From Macrophomina tecta (taxonomy: Eukaryota > Ascomycota > Dothideomycetes > Botryosphaeriales > Botryosphaeriaceae), in contig JAKSGN010000036.1 in NCBI GenBank assembly GCA_024180945.1, positions 496,001 to 560,000 on the forward strand: a stretch of 64,000 nucleotides of DNA, read 5' to 3'. The stretch's first letter is position 1; each line of letters starts with the position of its first letter. The notes under the pieces were generated by a model. That model saw only the letters and a program-made list of their open reading frames with translations, searched no databases and was not told the origin of the DNA. Shown here piece after piece: positions 1 to 11,169 of the stretch. The position numbers and the translations under genes are program-made.

Positions 1-1080
1 TCCACGGAACTGGAGGCATTTGATGGGGCCAGATGCAAGCGGATGATGAGATTGATGAGACGGCGAGCGTCGGGATGAAGATTCGGAGAGGCTTGATGGA
101 GGAGAGAAGAACAGAGCGGTGGCCTCAGGACGTGGCCGCCCTTTGTTGGTAAATTCCAGGTTCGCCATGACGTCAAGCCAGACGCGCGCTAGAATCGAAG
201 GTCTTGTGGTTGAAGCTAGACGGAACCAGCGCTCCTGACGCTGCTGTCGCATCCAGTGATGGCTCGGTTGACGGAGCGATGATTGAGCCGTCAGACTTGG
301 GTGAGGTTGGAGCCCAGTCGCGGCTCTGCAGGGGATGGCCAGCATCACGGGCGGCCAGCGAGAGTGGGGAACCTCGGCACCGTCCTTCCACGGGCGCCAT
401 GCCCTTTTCACGCCGCCAGCTCACGATGGTGTTGAATCACGCACTGCCGATCTCCCGCCCAGGCCTCCCATGACGCAGTTCCGCTCTCAGTCCGCCAAGT
501 GCCCGAAATGGCGACGACCCCCATCGTATCCCAATTCGCGCCTCTCTCCGGCCGAGACACGTCGTATTATCACCGTCCACAGACGCCGGCACGATCACTT
601 GCCGGCACTTGTACCGGCTTGGGCAGTTTCCCAGAGCGCAGTCCGAGATTAGTGCGCTCGATTATCGGATTTGCATGGCGCCCCCCTGCCACTTCTCCGC
701 TCGCGAGGACAGCCGCAAACTCCGTCGCCAGCCGCTACTCCGCTGCCACCAACCGCCACCATGAGTCGAAATAGGGCTTCTCCCCCGCAATCCTGCATCT
801 ACTCGCTAGCTCGGGTCAGCCGCAGTCCGCATTTACTTCTCTATTGGGCAACAATTCCATCATGGCGCTGACGACACATACGGGGCCTCCGAGGCTTGAC
901 GCCATGCCTGCCGGGTGAATTGGATCTTAGCGGGCACGCTCCAACAGCCCTGTATTTATTTGAAGTGTTCCGTATATTTCTCATGGGACGTCCGCTTCCC
1001 ACTCTACTCTTTCGCTCCTCCTTCTCCTCCTCTGCCCCTTCCGGAGACTCAGTGTCACCTCCCTCCTCTCCGCACTGAGG
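1..1080. other. Intergenic/upstream region, no supported gene
   Basis: Only short overlapping reading frames of odd composition are present, and none has a recognisable domain, start context or splice pattern. The last ~100 bases before 1081 are CT-rich (for example around 1010-1075), as is common for fungal 5' leaders, and probably form the promoter and leader of the carboxylesterase gene. Confidence 0.4.
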
Positions 1081-2896
1081 ATGCGCTTCACCGGCCAACT
1101 GATGAGGGCAGCAGCACCTCTGCTGCTGCTCGCGGCGAGCTCAGCTTCCGCACAGAACGCCTCAGAAACGCTGCCGGTCGTCGACCTGGGCTACGAGCTG
1201 TACCGGGCCACTGAGTTCAACGTACGGCGCGAACATGCGCACCTGGGCAGCCAGAGCTAATTAGCTAACCTCTGTGCTGCTGGCAGGAAACCGGGGCTTA
1301 TTACAATTTCTCCAATATTCGATATGCCGCACCGCCCGTGGGCGAGCTACGCTTCCGTCCGCCTGTTCCTCCGATTACCAACCGGTCAGCCGTGCAGGGC
1401 GGCTCGGAACTCCGCATTTGCCCACAGGCCAACCCAGCTTGGTCTGCGCTAGCAGCCCAGTGGCTACCGCAGTACCTCCTCACCGGCCAAGCACCGAACA
1501 TCTCTCTTACAACCACCGGCGAAGCGAATGTGACGACTGGGCCAGCCGAGACCGAGGACTGCTTGTTCTTGGACGTCATTGTGCCCCAGGCCATTTTCGA
1601 GAAGGCTGTCAGGGGATACGGCGCTCCGGTGCTTGTGTGGATCTATGGTGAGTGCAATGGCAGCCTTTCGGCAATGCTCGGGAGTGGCGCTGACTCGCCA
1701 GAACAGGCGGTGGCTATACTGCGGGATCGAAGAGCGGCTCTGGGGACCCCACTGGCCTGATTCAGCGCAGCCGCACAAACTCGTCGGACGGCGTGATTTA
1801 CGTTGCGCTTAATTACCGCCTCGGGGCCTTGGGCTGGCTTGCTGGTCCGACGTATCAGGAGGATGGAACAGCAAACCTCGGACTTTACGATCAACGGCTG
1901 GCGCTGCAATGGGTCCAGGACAACATCCACCTGTTTGGCGGCGACAAGAACCGCGTCACCGTGCTCGGTGAATCAGCCGGCGGCGGGTCGATCATGCATC
2001 AAATTACTGCCTTCGGCGGCTCTGCGCCGTCATTGTTCCAGCAGGCCGTCCCCCAATCGCCCGGCTGGCAGCAGATCGGCTCGCCATACAGCCAGGAGCA
2101 AACCTTCAGCAATTTCCTCAAGGAAGCTAACGTCACCTCTCTGGCCGAAGCCCGCAACCTCTCCTCCGAGGACCTCATGGCCGCCAACGCCCGTCTGGTC
2201 GCCGCCTCCCCGTACGGTAGCTACACCTTCGGTCCCGCCATCGACGGCAACATCGTGCCGCAGGACCCCAAGTACCTGCTCAACCACGGCCAGTTCGACA
2301 GATCGGTCAAGATCCTCGTCGGCCACAACAGCAATGAGGGGCTGCTCTTCGTGCCGCCCGTCTCCAAAGAATCCGACTTCGTCGCCTTCATCAACACCAG
2401 CTTCAGCAGCGCCAAGCCCGCCGTCATCGACTACATCACCAACACGCTCTACCCGCCCATCTACGACGGCAGCCGCGGCTACCGCGACCTGATCGGGCGC
2501 GTCTCCCTGGCCGTGGCCGAGTCGTCCTTCACCTGCAACGCCTTCGCGCTCGACCGCGCCTACGGCAACGAGACGTACGCCTACCTCTTCGGCGTGGCGC
2601 CCGGCCTCCACGGCCAGGACATCCCGTACACGTACTACAATCCCGACGCGCCGCGGTCCGCGGGGGGACTGTCGCTGGTGCCGACGAATCAGACCATCGC
2701 CTTTGCCCTGCAGGACTACATCACGAGCTTTGCGGCGACGGGCATTCCCGACAGCCCGGTGGATGGGCTGCCCGTGTTCCCGGTGTACGGCGAGGATGCG
2801 GAGATCGTGAGCCTGAACTCGAGCAGCATCAGCGAGGCGATGGACCCTGCTGCGAATGCGCGGTGCAGGTGGTGGCAACTGGGCCTATACTACTAG
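1081..2896 (+). CDS. Secreted type-B carboxylesterase/lipase (three exons)
   Basis: Predicted extracellular alpha/beta hydrolase of the carboxylesterase type-B family, hydrolysing carboxylic esters; the substrate is unknown. Exons are 1081-1221, 1287-1647 and 1707-2896, giving about 563 residues, a normal family length. The start is chosen because it gives a hydrophobic signal peptide (residues 1-25, ending ASSASAQ). An N-terminal RYAAPPVGELRF block and EDCLFLDV are typical. The nucleophile elbow GESAGG places Ser257; the acid is Glu378 in GHNSNEG; the base is His469 in GLHGQD. The full triad is present and both introns keep frame. Several NxS/T sites fit secretion. The gene converges with the alcohol dehydrogenase 273 bp downstream. 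The family also includes cholinesterase-like and mycotoxin-hydrolysing enzymes, so the substrate cannot be assigned. Confidence 0.93.
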
Positions 2897-3169
2897 AAAG
2901 AGGCTACGACGGGTCGGAGAGCGGTGGCACTAGCGGGATATAACTGTATGTACTAATGGCGCCGAAGCAAAAGTCTCCGCGCGGCCGATCGGTTTCTAAG
3001 CCCTCGTCATCCCACGCTCGTTGCCGTGAATAAGTATTGGTTACAATCTCGGCCAACTCTAAGCTGAGCTGATCACTAAGGTCAAAACATAACAGGGGTG
3101 TAGCTGTCTGCAGGGGCAAAGCATCAACAGCGTCCCCCGAGCGCCCAAAGTGCAAACTGCGTCCCTGAC

Positions 3170-4315
3170 TTAAAATTGGATGACCACCTTCGTCTCCTCC
3201 CTCCTGCTAAACCTGGCATAGTACTCAGGAGCCTCCTCGATGCCAATGACGCTACTAACGATGAAACTGGGGTGGGCGATCCCGGCAGTAATCAACGGCA
3301 CCAGCTCCGACGCAACCTGTAGGGGAAGCACGATGCCGCCGTTGATCGCGATCGCCTTCTCGAACGCCTCGCCGTAGTGGAAGTCGGTCAGCGTCGAGTT
3401 GAACAGGCCGACGACGCCAATGCCGCCGCGGCGGGCGGTGACGTTGACCAAGTTGCGCAGCGTGATGGCCGGGTCGACTCGACCGTCCGGCGTCTCCGCC
3501 TCGAAGCCGACGGCCTCGACGCCGCGCCGCACGCCGTTCGGTTCGTGGGCGAGGATCTGCTCGACCGGGTCGGCGTCGCGGTAGTTGACTGGAATGGCGC
3601 CGATGGACTGCGCGAGGTCTAGCCGGCTCTGCACGTGGTCGACCGAGTATACGCGGGAGGCGCCGCGGAGCACGGCCGAGTAGGCTGCCAGCAGGCCGAC
3701 GGGGCCGGCGCCGAAGACAGCAACGCTGTCTCCCGCCTGGAAGCCCGACCAGGAGAGGCCATTCCACGCGGTCGACCAAATGTCGGAAACGAAGAGATAG
3801 TCGAGTAGGGTGGAAGTGTTAGTGTCGTGATCGATAGGGACCTGGATCAGGGAGTTGTCGGCGAACGGAATCCTGGCGTACTCGGCTATATTGAATCAGC
3901 GTCAAATGCGTAATAGGGCACAATGAATGAAGGTAGGCTTACTTTGCAGACCGGGCAGACCGCTTCCATCCGAGATACCGCCAAATCCCAAAGGTGGATG
4001 ATAGGCATCTGGCTCGAGAGTGAAGTGTCCGTTGTCGAGATTATCCGGAATGACGACATAGTCACCCACGTTTAGGAACTGGACTGCATCTCCAACCTCG
4101 GATACGTAGCCAATAGCTTCATGGCCAAAGAGTAGAGGGAGATCAGGAGATCCAGAGGCAACGTGGTAGGTGTGCAAGTCACTACCACATATAGCCGTCG
4201 CGTTGATTTTGACGATGACGTCAGTTGCATTGAGGATAGTAGGGACTGGAACATCAATGACGGAGACATTGCGAATTTCGCCCAACTGGGCAACTGCACG
4301 CATAGTAGCACTCAT
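3170..4315 (-). CDS. Zinc-type alcohol dehydrogenase (MDR superfamily)
   Basis: Predicted cytosolic NAD(P)-dependent medium-chain dehydrogenase. Exon 1 is 4315-3943 and exon 2 is 3885-3170, joined by a 57 bp intron with donor GTAAGC and acceptor TATAG; the product is 362 residues. The GroES-like half carries the catalytic zinc ligands Cys43 (CGSDLH) and His65-Glu66 (GHEAIGYV). The Rossmann half carries GAGPVG at 183-188. The four-cysteine structural zinc lobe normally following GDxVVIP is absent: the segment reads VVIPDNLDNGHF, as in a fungal subgroup of glutathione-independent formaldehyde dehydrogenase-like proteins. The start MSATM at 4315 is preferred, with MRAV at 4303 as alternative. 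A TATA-like element lies about 100 bp upstream. The substrate is not predictable. Confidence 0.9.
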
Positions 4316-4416
4316 GTCGGCGGGACTGAGATATTGTAGGAGGAACTGGCTGGAGATTGCACTGCAGACCAAAGATATTCGTGCAGAAGTCAACAACGAA
4401 GGAGGGTGGCCTACAC

Positions 4417-4423
4417 ATTTATA
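4417..4423 (-). promoter_or_regulatory. TATA-like element of the alcohol dehydrogenase gene
   Basis: TATAAAT on the minus strand about 100 bp upstream of the ATG at 4315, the expected distance for a short fungal 5' leader. Confidence 0.4.
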
Positions 4424-6706
4424 ACCCTTCCAATGCTCCTCCTTCCGTATGCCCCAACAGGTCATCTTATCGAGCCGCGTCATTGTTTGACAGGTACTGT
4501 TCCTCTGTTAATCCCGTTCAGATATTGAGCAAGTCCCGAAGATTACCCTCGGCCGCTGTTTGTTTGGCGCCAAGAAATTGGGCCATTTTGTGGGGGATTT
4601 GAATCAGGATCTTGCCAGATCTGGAATTCCGACGCAAGGAGCTCTCCAGACTCTCTTTTGGCGTGCCATCTCTCAACGCGTACTCCAGCATACAGAATCA
4701 GGCGACCAATGTACCCATTCAACGGTTCAGCCTAGTCAAGCCAAGGAAGGTAGCCGTGACACCGCTGTGCCAAGCTGGTGCCGCTAGATTTCTCATTCAG
4801 GTTGTAGGTGACGTGGTGCTGGACGTGCCACCTTGGATCATTGCATAGTGCTGGCTCTCAAGGAAACATCTTGTCCAAGCAATCAAGGAGGCTGTGCACG
4901 CTTTTCATGTCAAGAAAGGTTTACAATTCCGATCCCTGGCGCCCGTCCCCTGCAGACCGGTAATATCGGCAGGGACTCGACGGTTTAGAGCTACTGGGAA
5001 ACGGAACCGGCGGATAACACGAGTAGTACTCCATTCAAGGAAGAAATTCGAATTGAATGGAGGTGAGCTCAGCCGCATCACAGGGGCTACTGCGAACGAC
5101 AGGAAGGAGAGCTGCTGGAAAGAGCATAAAATTGCATCATTCCGAAAACGCGAATAGGACTATAAAAAGTGGTCTATGCCTTTCCATCAAAGACGCGGGA
5201 CGCAGAGAATCACCAGAAATCACACCTGGGATTCGATCCCATGTTTATCATACGGTTTCCATCTGAATCTCTTGTGCGAGTCGCACGTCATCCTTGAAAC
5301 ATATGATGACTAACCTCGTGAGTAGCATAGCACAAGCGGGATGAACGGTATTCTATGCATTCGGGTTTAAGTTGTTCTCAGTGTCGTTGAGGCACAGTGC
5401 ATGTCCCTTTTGCATGTTATTAACTAAATTAGAATCTACTCTGAGCGAAAGTCTTCCTCTCGCACTTCACCACACACGGGGAGTTTCTAAGCTTTTGAAC
5501 TGGGCCACATCCCACCGAAGAGCCTGCACCCAGTTTTACCGCGGATATCACAATGCTCATCTCTCCCTTGGCCGCGCCGGGTTCTCACAAGCTTTCTTGC
5601 TGACGACCTATTCCGTCGACAAATCAATGCGTGCTTTCATATTGATATGGAAAGAGTGTAAAGGTACGGAGGACACCTTGAGTGGCTACGATAAATCCAT
5701 CGGGCAGTATATGTCTGTAAGGCAAGTCGTCGGGGCCACCAGGTTCTCCAATCCGCCCTTCTTGGACATCGAATGCTCCTTCCGACACTTCTCACCGCAG
5801 TACGTGCTTCCCATGTACCCCGCACACCTCTTCAACTGTAGGGCCTCCTTCTTGCCGCACTTCGTGGAAACCGGTCGTCTCCAGTCATTCTCAAATAGTG
5901 ATATGGTGATCCGAACCTCTTCTTTTTACGAATTTTGAATCCATTGGCCATCTATTCCGGCTCTTCGCCAGACTTTATCGCCATTGAGTTGAGAAGTTAA
6001 GCATGTAGGGGGCGCCTAAAGTGACAGTAGGTTTGTGGGGTGAGGAGCTTAGCGGAGGCAAATAGGAGATTGAAATTCCCGCCTCTATATCCTTGGCCGA
6101 TGTTTGCTTCACTCTTTGATCGGATATGTGCCAAATTACAAAAACTTATTAGAGGTTCATGCGTCTCTGCTCAGAATGCAACATCGGAATAGCTAAGCGC
6201 GCGCTTACCACAATCTCACTGCGCCTCAAACGCCACTAGAAGGCGTGATCCTGGTCGCATGATGCCATGACTGCCAGGTTGGCTACAGATAATAGTGGTA
6301 GTGGTCAGGTAGTGTTGCCCCTGTGGCATGAATTGGCTCGCTCTACGTCCTTAGTGTTTATGCCTCTTCGTGGCATCCGCACCAATCGGAATTCGAGAGC
6401 CTCACTATTTTCTCATGAACTGCGGTTGACACTCCGCGCCACCATAGCTAAAATGAAGCCGATTCGGCGCCACGCGGAGACGTTGCCCATGTCGGCGGTG
6501 GCGAGGCGCTAAAGCTGTGATGGTTCGAACACCACAGCAGCATCGCCGCATCACCAACATGACAGATCTGCAGAGAGCGGAGAAGAGCTATCGTCGGACA
6601 TGTACATGCAGCTTAGAGCACAGCAACAATCAAGCGGATGTAAAAGAGCCCGTTTTATCCTCTGGGAACATGCACTGCAACCAATTGCCTCAGCCAGTCC
6701 TCCACT
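4424..6706. other. Long intergenic region, no supported gene
   Basis: About 2.3 kb with no recognisable domain. The longest open stretch (5372-5938, +, ~188 codons) starts at a non-ATG codon, has no recognisable motif and no introns, and I do not call it. A perfect 6-bp inverted repeat with a 3-base loop (TGGGATTCGATCCCA) sits at 5227-5241. Confidence 0.4.
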
Positions 6707-7608
6707 ATGAGGCCCAATTCCCTAGAACTTCTCCTTTGCCTCTCTGCATTCGCCTCAGCAAGTCCGATGCCCCCTCCCCGCGCTGCTATGCATCCGGCCT
6801 GCACATCATCGCGCGGGTGCCGGGCTCCGACGTAACCAGCGTCGATGTGCGTACTCGACCCGCCGTCCTGTCCCCTTCCTCCCGTCCAGATCAGGATATA
6901 TCAGGCGCTGAAACAAATGCTTACCGATCCCGAAGTACCCGGCCACCATCGACAACGTCCAGAACTACGCCGCGTCCGAGCACCAAGGCACGCTCGCCAT
7001 GACGAAACTCGTGCAGGACTACGTCACCGCGTGCCCGCGCACGAAGATCTTGTTGCTCGGCTACTCGCAGGGCGCGGAGGTCGTTGGCGATGTGCTGTGC
7101 GGGACGAGCTCGGACATTTCGCCCAAGACGGAGCCGTTGGGGGCGCAGTACGGGGGCAAAGGTGAGCGTTTGGTGCGTCTGCGAGGGGGAGTCGATTACT
7201 GACGTTGCTGCAGTGTTTGCGGTTGTGTCTATGGGGTCGCCGGCACACGTGACAGGACAGTCGTATAATAAGGGAACGAGTGCGCGGAGTGGGGTGAGCG
7301 ATTGCTTTACACAGTCACTCTCGGGTGCTGATGTGAAATAGGTATTCGCCCGTAGGAATACGGCACCTTGCCAGGCGTACGCGAATCTGTGGCAGGATTA
7401 CTGCGATACGAACGACTGCTACTGCGACAGTGCACCGCTTGAATTGGACCCGGGCAGGACGGTCCATGCAGGGTATGTGGCCAGGTACGGTACTGCCGCT
7501 ACGGACTTCGTTGTTAGCAGGGCGGCCGCGGCTGGTCTGCCCACAAGGACTGCTGCGCCTGTTGCGCCGAACAAGGGGCTGTTGGGGCTCGGGATCCTCG
7601 GGTTTTGA
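6707..7608 (+). pseudogene. Cutinase/acetylxylan-esterase family gene, N-terminus damaged
   Basis: The last three exons encode a well-kept cutinase-fold serine esterase: 6936-7160ish (KYPATIDN to GAQYGGK), a middle exon from about 7214 (VFAVVSMGSPAHV) and an exon from 7342 to TGA at 7608. The triad is visible: Ser in GYSQG, Asp in YCDTND, His in VHAGY, and the paired cysteines of the family are present. The 5' part is abnormal. The ATG at 6707 opens a signal-peptide-like sequence (MRPNSLELLLCLSAFASAS), but that frame reaches a stop (TAA) near 6831. The following HIIAR...PGSDVTSVD block is in another frame, spliced by an intron 6847-6935. In addition HIIAR runs straight into VPGSDV, without the roughly 25-30 residues (including the oxyanion-hole region) that family members carry there. 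This is most simply a frameshift plus deletion; an unusual 5' exon or assembly error is the alternative. Confidence 0.72.
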
Positions 7609-9209
7609 CGTTTGGTCAAAGCCAGTCGTAGCTTTTTCTGCTATTCATCATTAAAGTCAATATTCTTGCAAAATTCTTGTGTGATTGGATGAATCTACGG
7701 ATAAGAAGACTGCTCCCGGAGGGCATTTTCTTGTTGCGTATACGAATACGAATCCGCTTTCGGGTTGTGAACATAATTTGAGCCGTAGCTTGCTGGTCAG
7801 TTACCTGGCGCGAGTCAGTATATAGAAGACCAGTAAGACAGTCCAGGAGCAACCGGCTTTTACGTTAACGAGCTTAGTATTCCGATTGTACGGTTGGTTT
7901 TGCGCAGAAAAAACGTTAAACAAGCATGCCATGTGCCGTTCTGAAGCTATAGTTAGCCCGCCTTTTCAGGGTTGTTGTCTTTGAACCAGCCGCTTATTCT
8001 TGCACGCGTGACATCCATGCAAGTATTCGCGCCTGCGTATTCCTCCTAGGATCTTCTTCGGTAGATGTAAGACAACTAAGTGGCGGACTATCACTCCGCG
8101 GCTGTGGAGTGGGAGCAGTCGTCAGGGAGTTGATATCCGCAGGCACTTTGAACGCCGGGGTTTGGTTCTAACAAACCACAGATCCAGCTGCCGAGGGGCA
8201 TTTTCATTACCCGTGCAAACTTGGCCTTACTTGCATTGACTCGGGTGACCGTAATTTTACAGAATTACCAAATACATTAGTAGATTCGTCTAGCCGCTGC
8301 AGGTTTTACACGTGACTATCGAACGTTTCCACCCAACTAACCGGATGACGACGGCATCTGGTTATTACTATGCAATATTCTTCCCAAGCCATCCGAGGCG
8401 TTAATAGCGACTCCCGCAATTCAAAATCCGCTAATGCGTCTTCAAAAGCAGTATACTGAGAGCAACGTCTCTTCGCTTATACATCCGCTTTAAGACTCGA
8501 AATAATATCGATCCACCTATTTGTTATTTACAAAGCCGACTCTGCTTCTCTAGCGAGTATTTAGGAAAGGTCTTATGATCACAAGATTCTCGTCGTCGTC
8601 AACCTCTAGGAGAATTAGAAGGTCTATGTATTCAGCTATGAAGGAGGATATAGGACTAAAGCCGAGGTCATACTCTAAATCAACAGCTTATTTATAAATC
8701 AGTATCGGATATATGAAAGAGTTCACCTAATCTCTTATATCTAGAAATTTATTCTATGAGACATAACAGTTACAACGGTCCGACCGTGGTGGGGTTCAGT
8801 CGTTGCTGCAACGCTATTGTGCTAATCCTCTGCCAGTCCACTGGCAAAAGGTACAGCGATGATCAACCTGGTAGCTGATTATCTCCCAACTAATTTATAT
8901 ACAGAGGCGTGCTCGTACCATACCGCCCAGCCTTTCCACCTGCAAATATTCACCGCAAAGGTCAGAAATTGATTGACAAAGTTTTGCTGCAACTGTTAAT
9001 TTTCAGCCCGATACCATTCATGCTGAGGGGAGGGAGGGTGTCTTCTCCAGAACTTTGCTAGGGAATATCAGCGGCTGTTTGGACCGTTAAAAGGCTATAC
9101 GGATATATTAGCAGGCTTCAAGTTAGGAAATCTCTCAACTGCTAATACTTAGAGGTGATGGTTGTGCTATTAAATTAAGTGGTGCAGCAATGTCTTCTAC
9201 AAGCTGATA
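7609..9209. other. AT-rich gene-poor region, probable decayed repeat
   Basis: No open frame of useful length occurs between the cutinase-like gene and the ATPase. Stretches such as 8460-8780 and 9060-9180 are rich in A+T and in TA dinucleotides, unlike the flanking GC-rich coding DNA. This is what repeat-induced point mutation leaves in ascomycete transposon copies, but no transposase or reverse-transcriptase motif survives, so the element type cannot be named. Confidence 0.35.
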
Positions 9210-11169
9210 TTAAACACAAACTATTGATCTCCCGCCGTCACAGGTGATCCTCTGTCGTATTGCCATATGTAACAGCTCCCTCCCCGATTGGGGCTTTCCC
9301 GGGGCGGTCAGACGAACGCCGGAAGCCGGAGGAAAAACAAGTGCTTCACCGGTGCGTAAACTGGATATAGCCCTGAAAAGTCCGCCGGGCCGCAGATCAG
9401 AAGGGTCGTTCTCAGGCTCAGTGGAAATGTGCCGTTTAAGACTCTCGAACCAGCTAGGACTCGAGAAACGGTGGACGACAGTCAGCGAGCAGAGTTCTAT
9501 CAGCTTCGGCGAAATTGTGGGCTCCTGTGTCGAAATTATAACGCGAGCTCCGTAGTGCCTTTGCTCTCGTACAACGCACAAAAGTGCTTCGGTGAGGTCC
9601 TTGGCGGCCGGAGTGTCACGCATGAACTGCACCACGGTCAGCTCTTGGGCCGCCGCTAAGTCGACTGGGTCGCACTTACCTTGTGCGCTTCGTCGACCAC
9701 GATCGCCTTGCCTGGACTGCCTTCTGAATCTAAGAACATGCTCATTGCCACTCGGAAGAGAACGCAGGCAGTGCTGTCGTCCATGAACGGGCAGGAAAGG
9801 TCTATGACGGTCAATTGACCGCCTGTAAATTCTGGTTGCCTGGATTTCCCGGAAAGATCCAGGAAGGACTCTAACAAGTCGAGCCGTTGGTCTAAATACG
9901 CCCTTTGCTTCCGATCAAATTCTGCGTCCCGCAAGCGCTGGCGAAAGCTCGCATACTCGAATTCTCCAGTTCCTGTTGCACTCATCTGTCGCAGAATGTT
10001 CGTGACCTGGCTGATGTACAATGGTGGAGTCTGGTCCTGATTGACTGACATTAAAGCTAGCATCATCCCTATTGTCAAAGTTCGGGGATGTATCTTGAAC
10101 GGACGTACGCACACACCTGGGATCCTGGAATATGAGGTCTTCAAGGAAGGGTAACTCGATGGAGAGACAAGCACTACTACGGACGGTGCGCGAGAATATC
10201 CCGAAAACTTATCCGCAAAATTTGCGACAAATGCAAGCTCGCTTGGGCGGAATGTCGACGACGAAGTATGCTCAGCGTAATGGAAAGCCAGTGCTGAGAG
10301 GGGGCGGTGCAATACGCCAAGCATCGGGAAGGGGATAAGAAAATTCTCTATCCCTTGATTAGTCGACTGATCACATCGTACCACTTTTCCGTCTCACCTA
10401 TCATGCAAGACACTGTGTGTGACTTTCCGCTTCCCTGTAGCCCACAAACAAACGCGGAAAAGGGGACGTTCGTGTTGAGGAAGATTCTGGGGTCCTGTCC
10501 AGTCTCACCATGACCGTCTATGCGAGAACCCAGAAGGGAATACTGGGGTATGGCTTGACTGGAATCCTTGATCGTGGGTGGGCAGCAAAGTACGGCGTTG
10601 CGCACTTCTTCAAAGTCTGGACTAGTAGGAATGGAAGCCGCGGTACTTCTTTTCTCCAACAAAACAGACTGCTGGCTGATGTCTGGAACGTTCGCACGAA
10701 TAGGTATCTCTAGGAATTATAAGCATAACAACTGTTTGAGGAGCGAAGATTGTTATCCCTACTTTGAATCGCAGTACTGCAGCTCTCCTTCTTAGGCGTC
10801 TTTTTGGAGGGCGGATCTTGGCCAGCTTGAGTCTCCAAGCACGGCTTGTTGACCTGTGCATTACTAGACTCACTCTTTGTCTTGCTTTTAGCTATAATTT
10901 TTGTAGCACACTTTTCCGGAGACTTCTTTTGTTGGTTGCATTGGGCTGGAGGTGGCACTTTTGAATTGAATTTCGTTCTACAGAATGAGCAATATTCATT
11001 GCTAGTCGAGAGAGAACATCACTTACATATTTATAATCTGTCGAATTTGAAGTTCATCTCCAGGTCGTTCGTTGATCAGCGTCTTCTTCAATACGTCTTT
11101 ACTGACAGCCCCGGTTTTCCAGATCTCGTTTGTTCTGGTTTTCACCCACGTTTCGATTGGCGCAGACAT
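9210..11169 (-). CDS. HerA/FtsK-like P-loop ATPase (five exons)
   Basis: Exons 11169-11027, 10977-10763, 10709-10398, 10347-9680 and 9626-9210 join without frame breaks into 584 residues. Introns are 49-53 bp with clear GT...AG ends; the third begins directly after the Walker A exon and the fourth directly after Walker B. Walker A is GLQGSGKS at 209-216. Walker B is KAIVVDEAHK at 437-446. A later REQRHYGARVIISTQEP followed by TVVHRF resembles the sensor region of HerA/VirD4-type hexameric ATPases that move DNA or protein. A Lys/Ser-rich linker covers roughly residues 50-115. A segment beginning ENFLIPFPMLG follows the P-loop, as in fungal homologues I recall that are named only as P-loop NTPases. 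Substrate, partners and location are unknown. The start at 11169 (MSAPIETW) is the first ATG of the spliced frame. Confidence 0.8.

Noticed and set aside
2030..2878. 282-codon open frame antisense to the carboxylesterase
   Set aside because: Low-complexity Arg/Val/Gly composition mirrors GC-biased codons of the sense gene; no domain.
5227..5241. TGGGATTCGATCCCA, resembling a tRNA T-arm
   Set aside because: The loop lacks the invariant TTC spacing for a T-arm, and no acceptor, D-arm or anticodon arm could be built on either strand.
5372..5938. 188-codon plus-strand frame in the 4.4-6.7 kb gap
   Set aside because: Starts at a non-ATG codon, has no recognisable motif and no codon bias like the neighbours.
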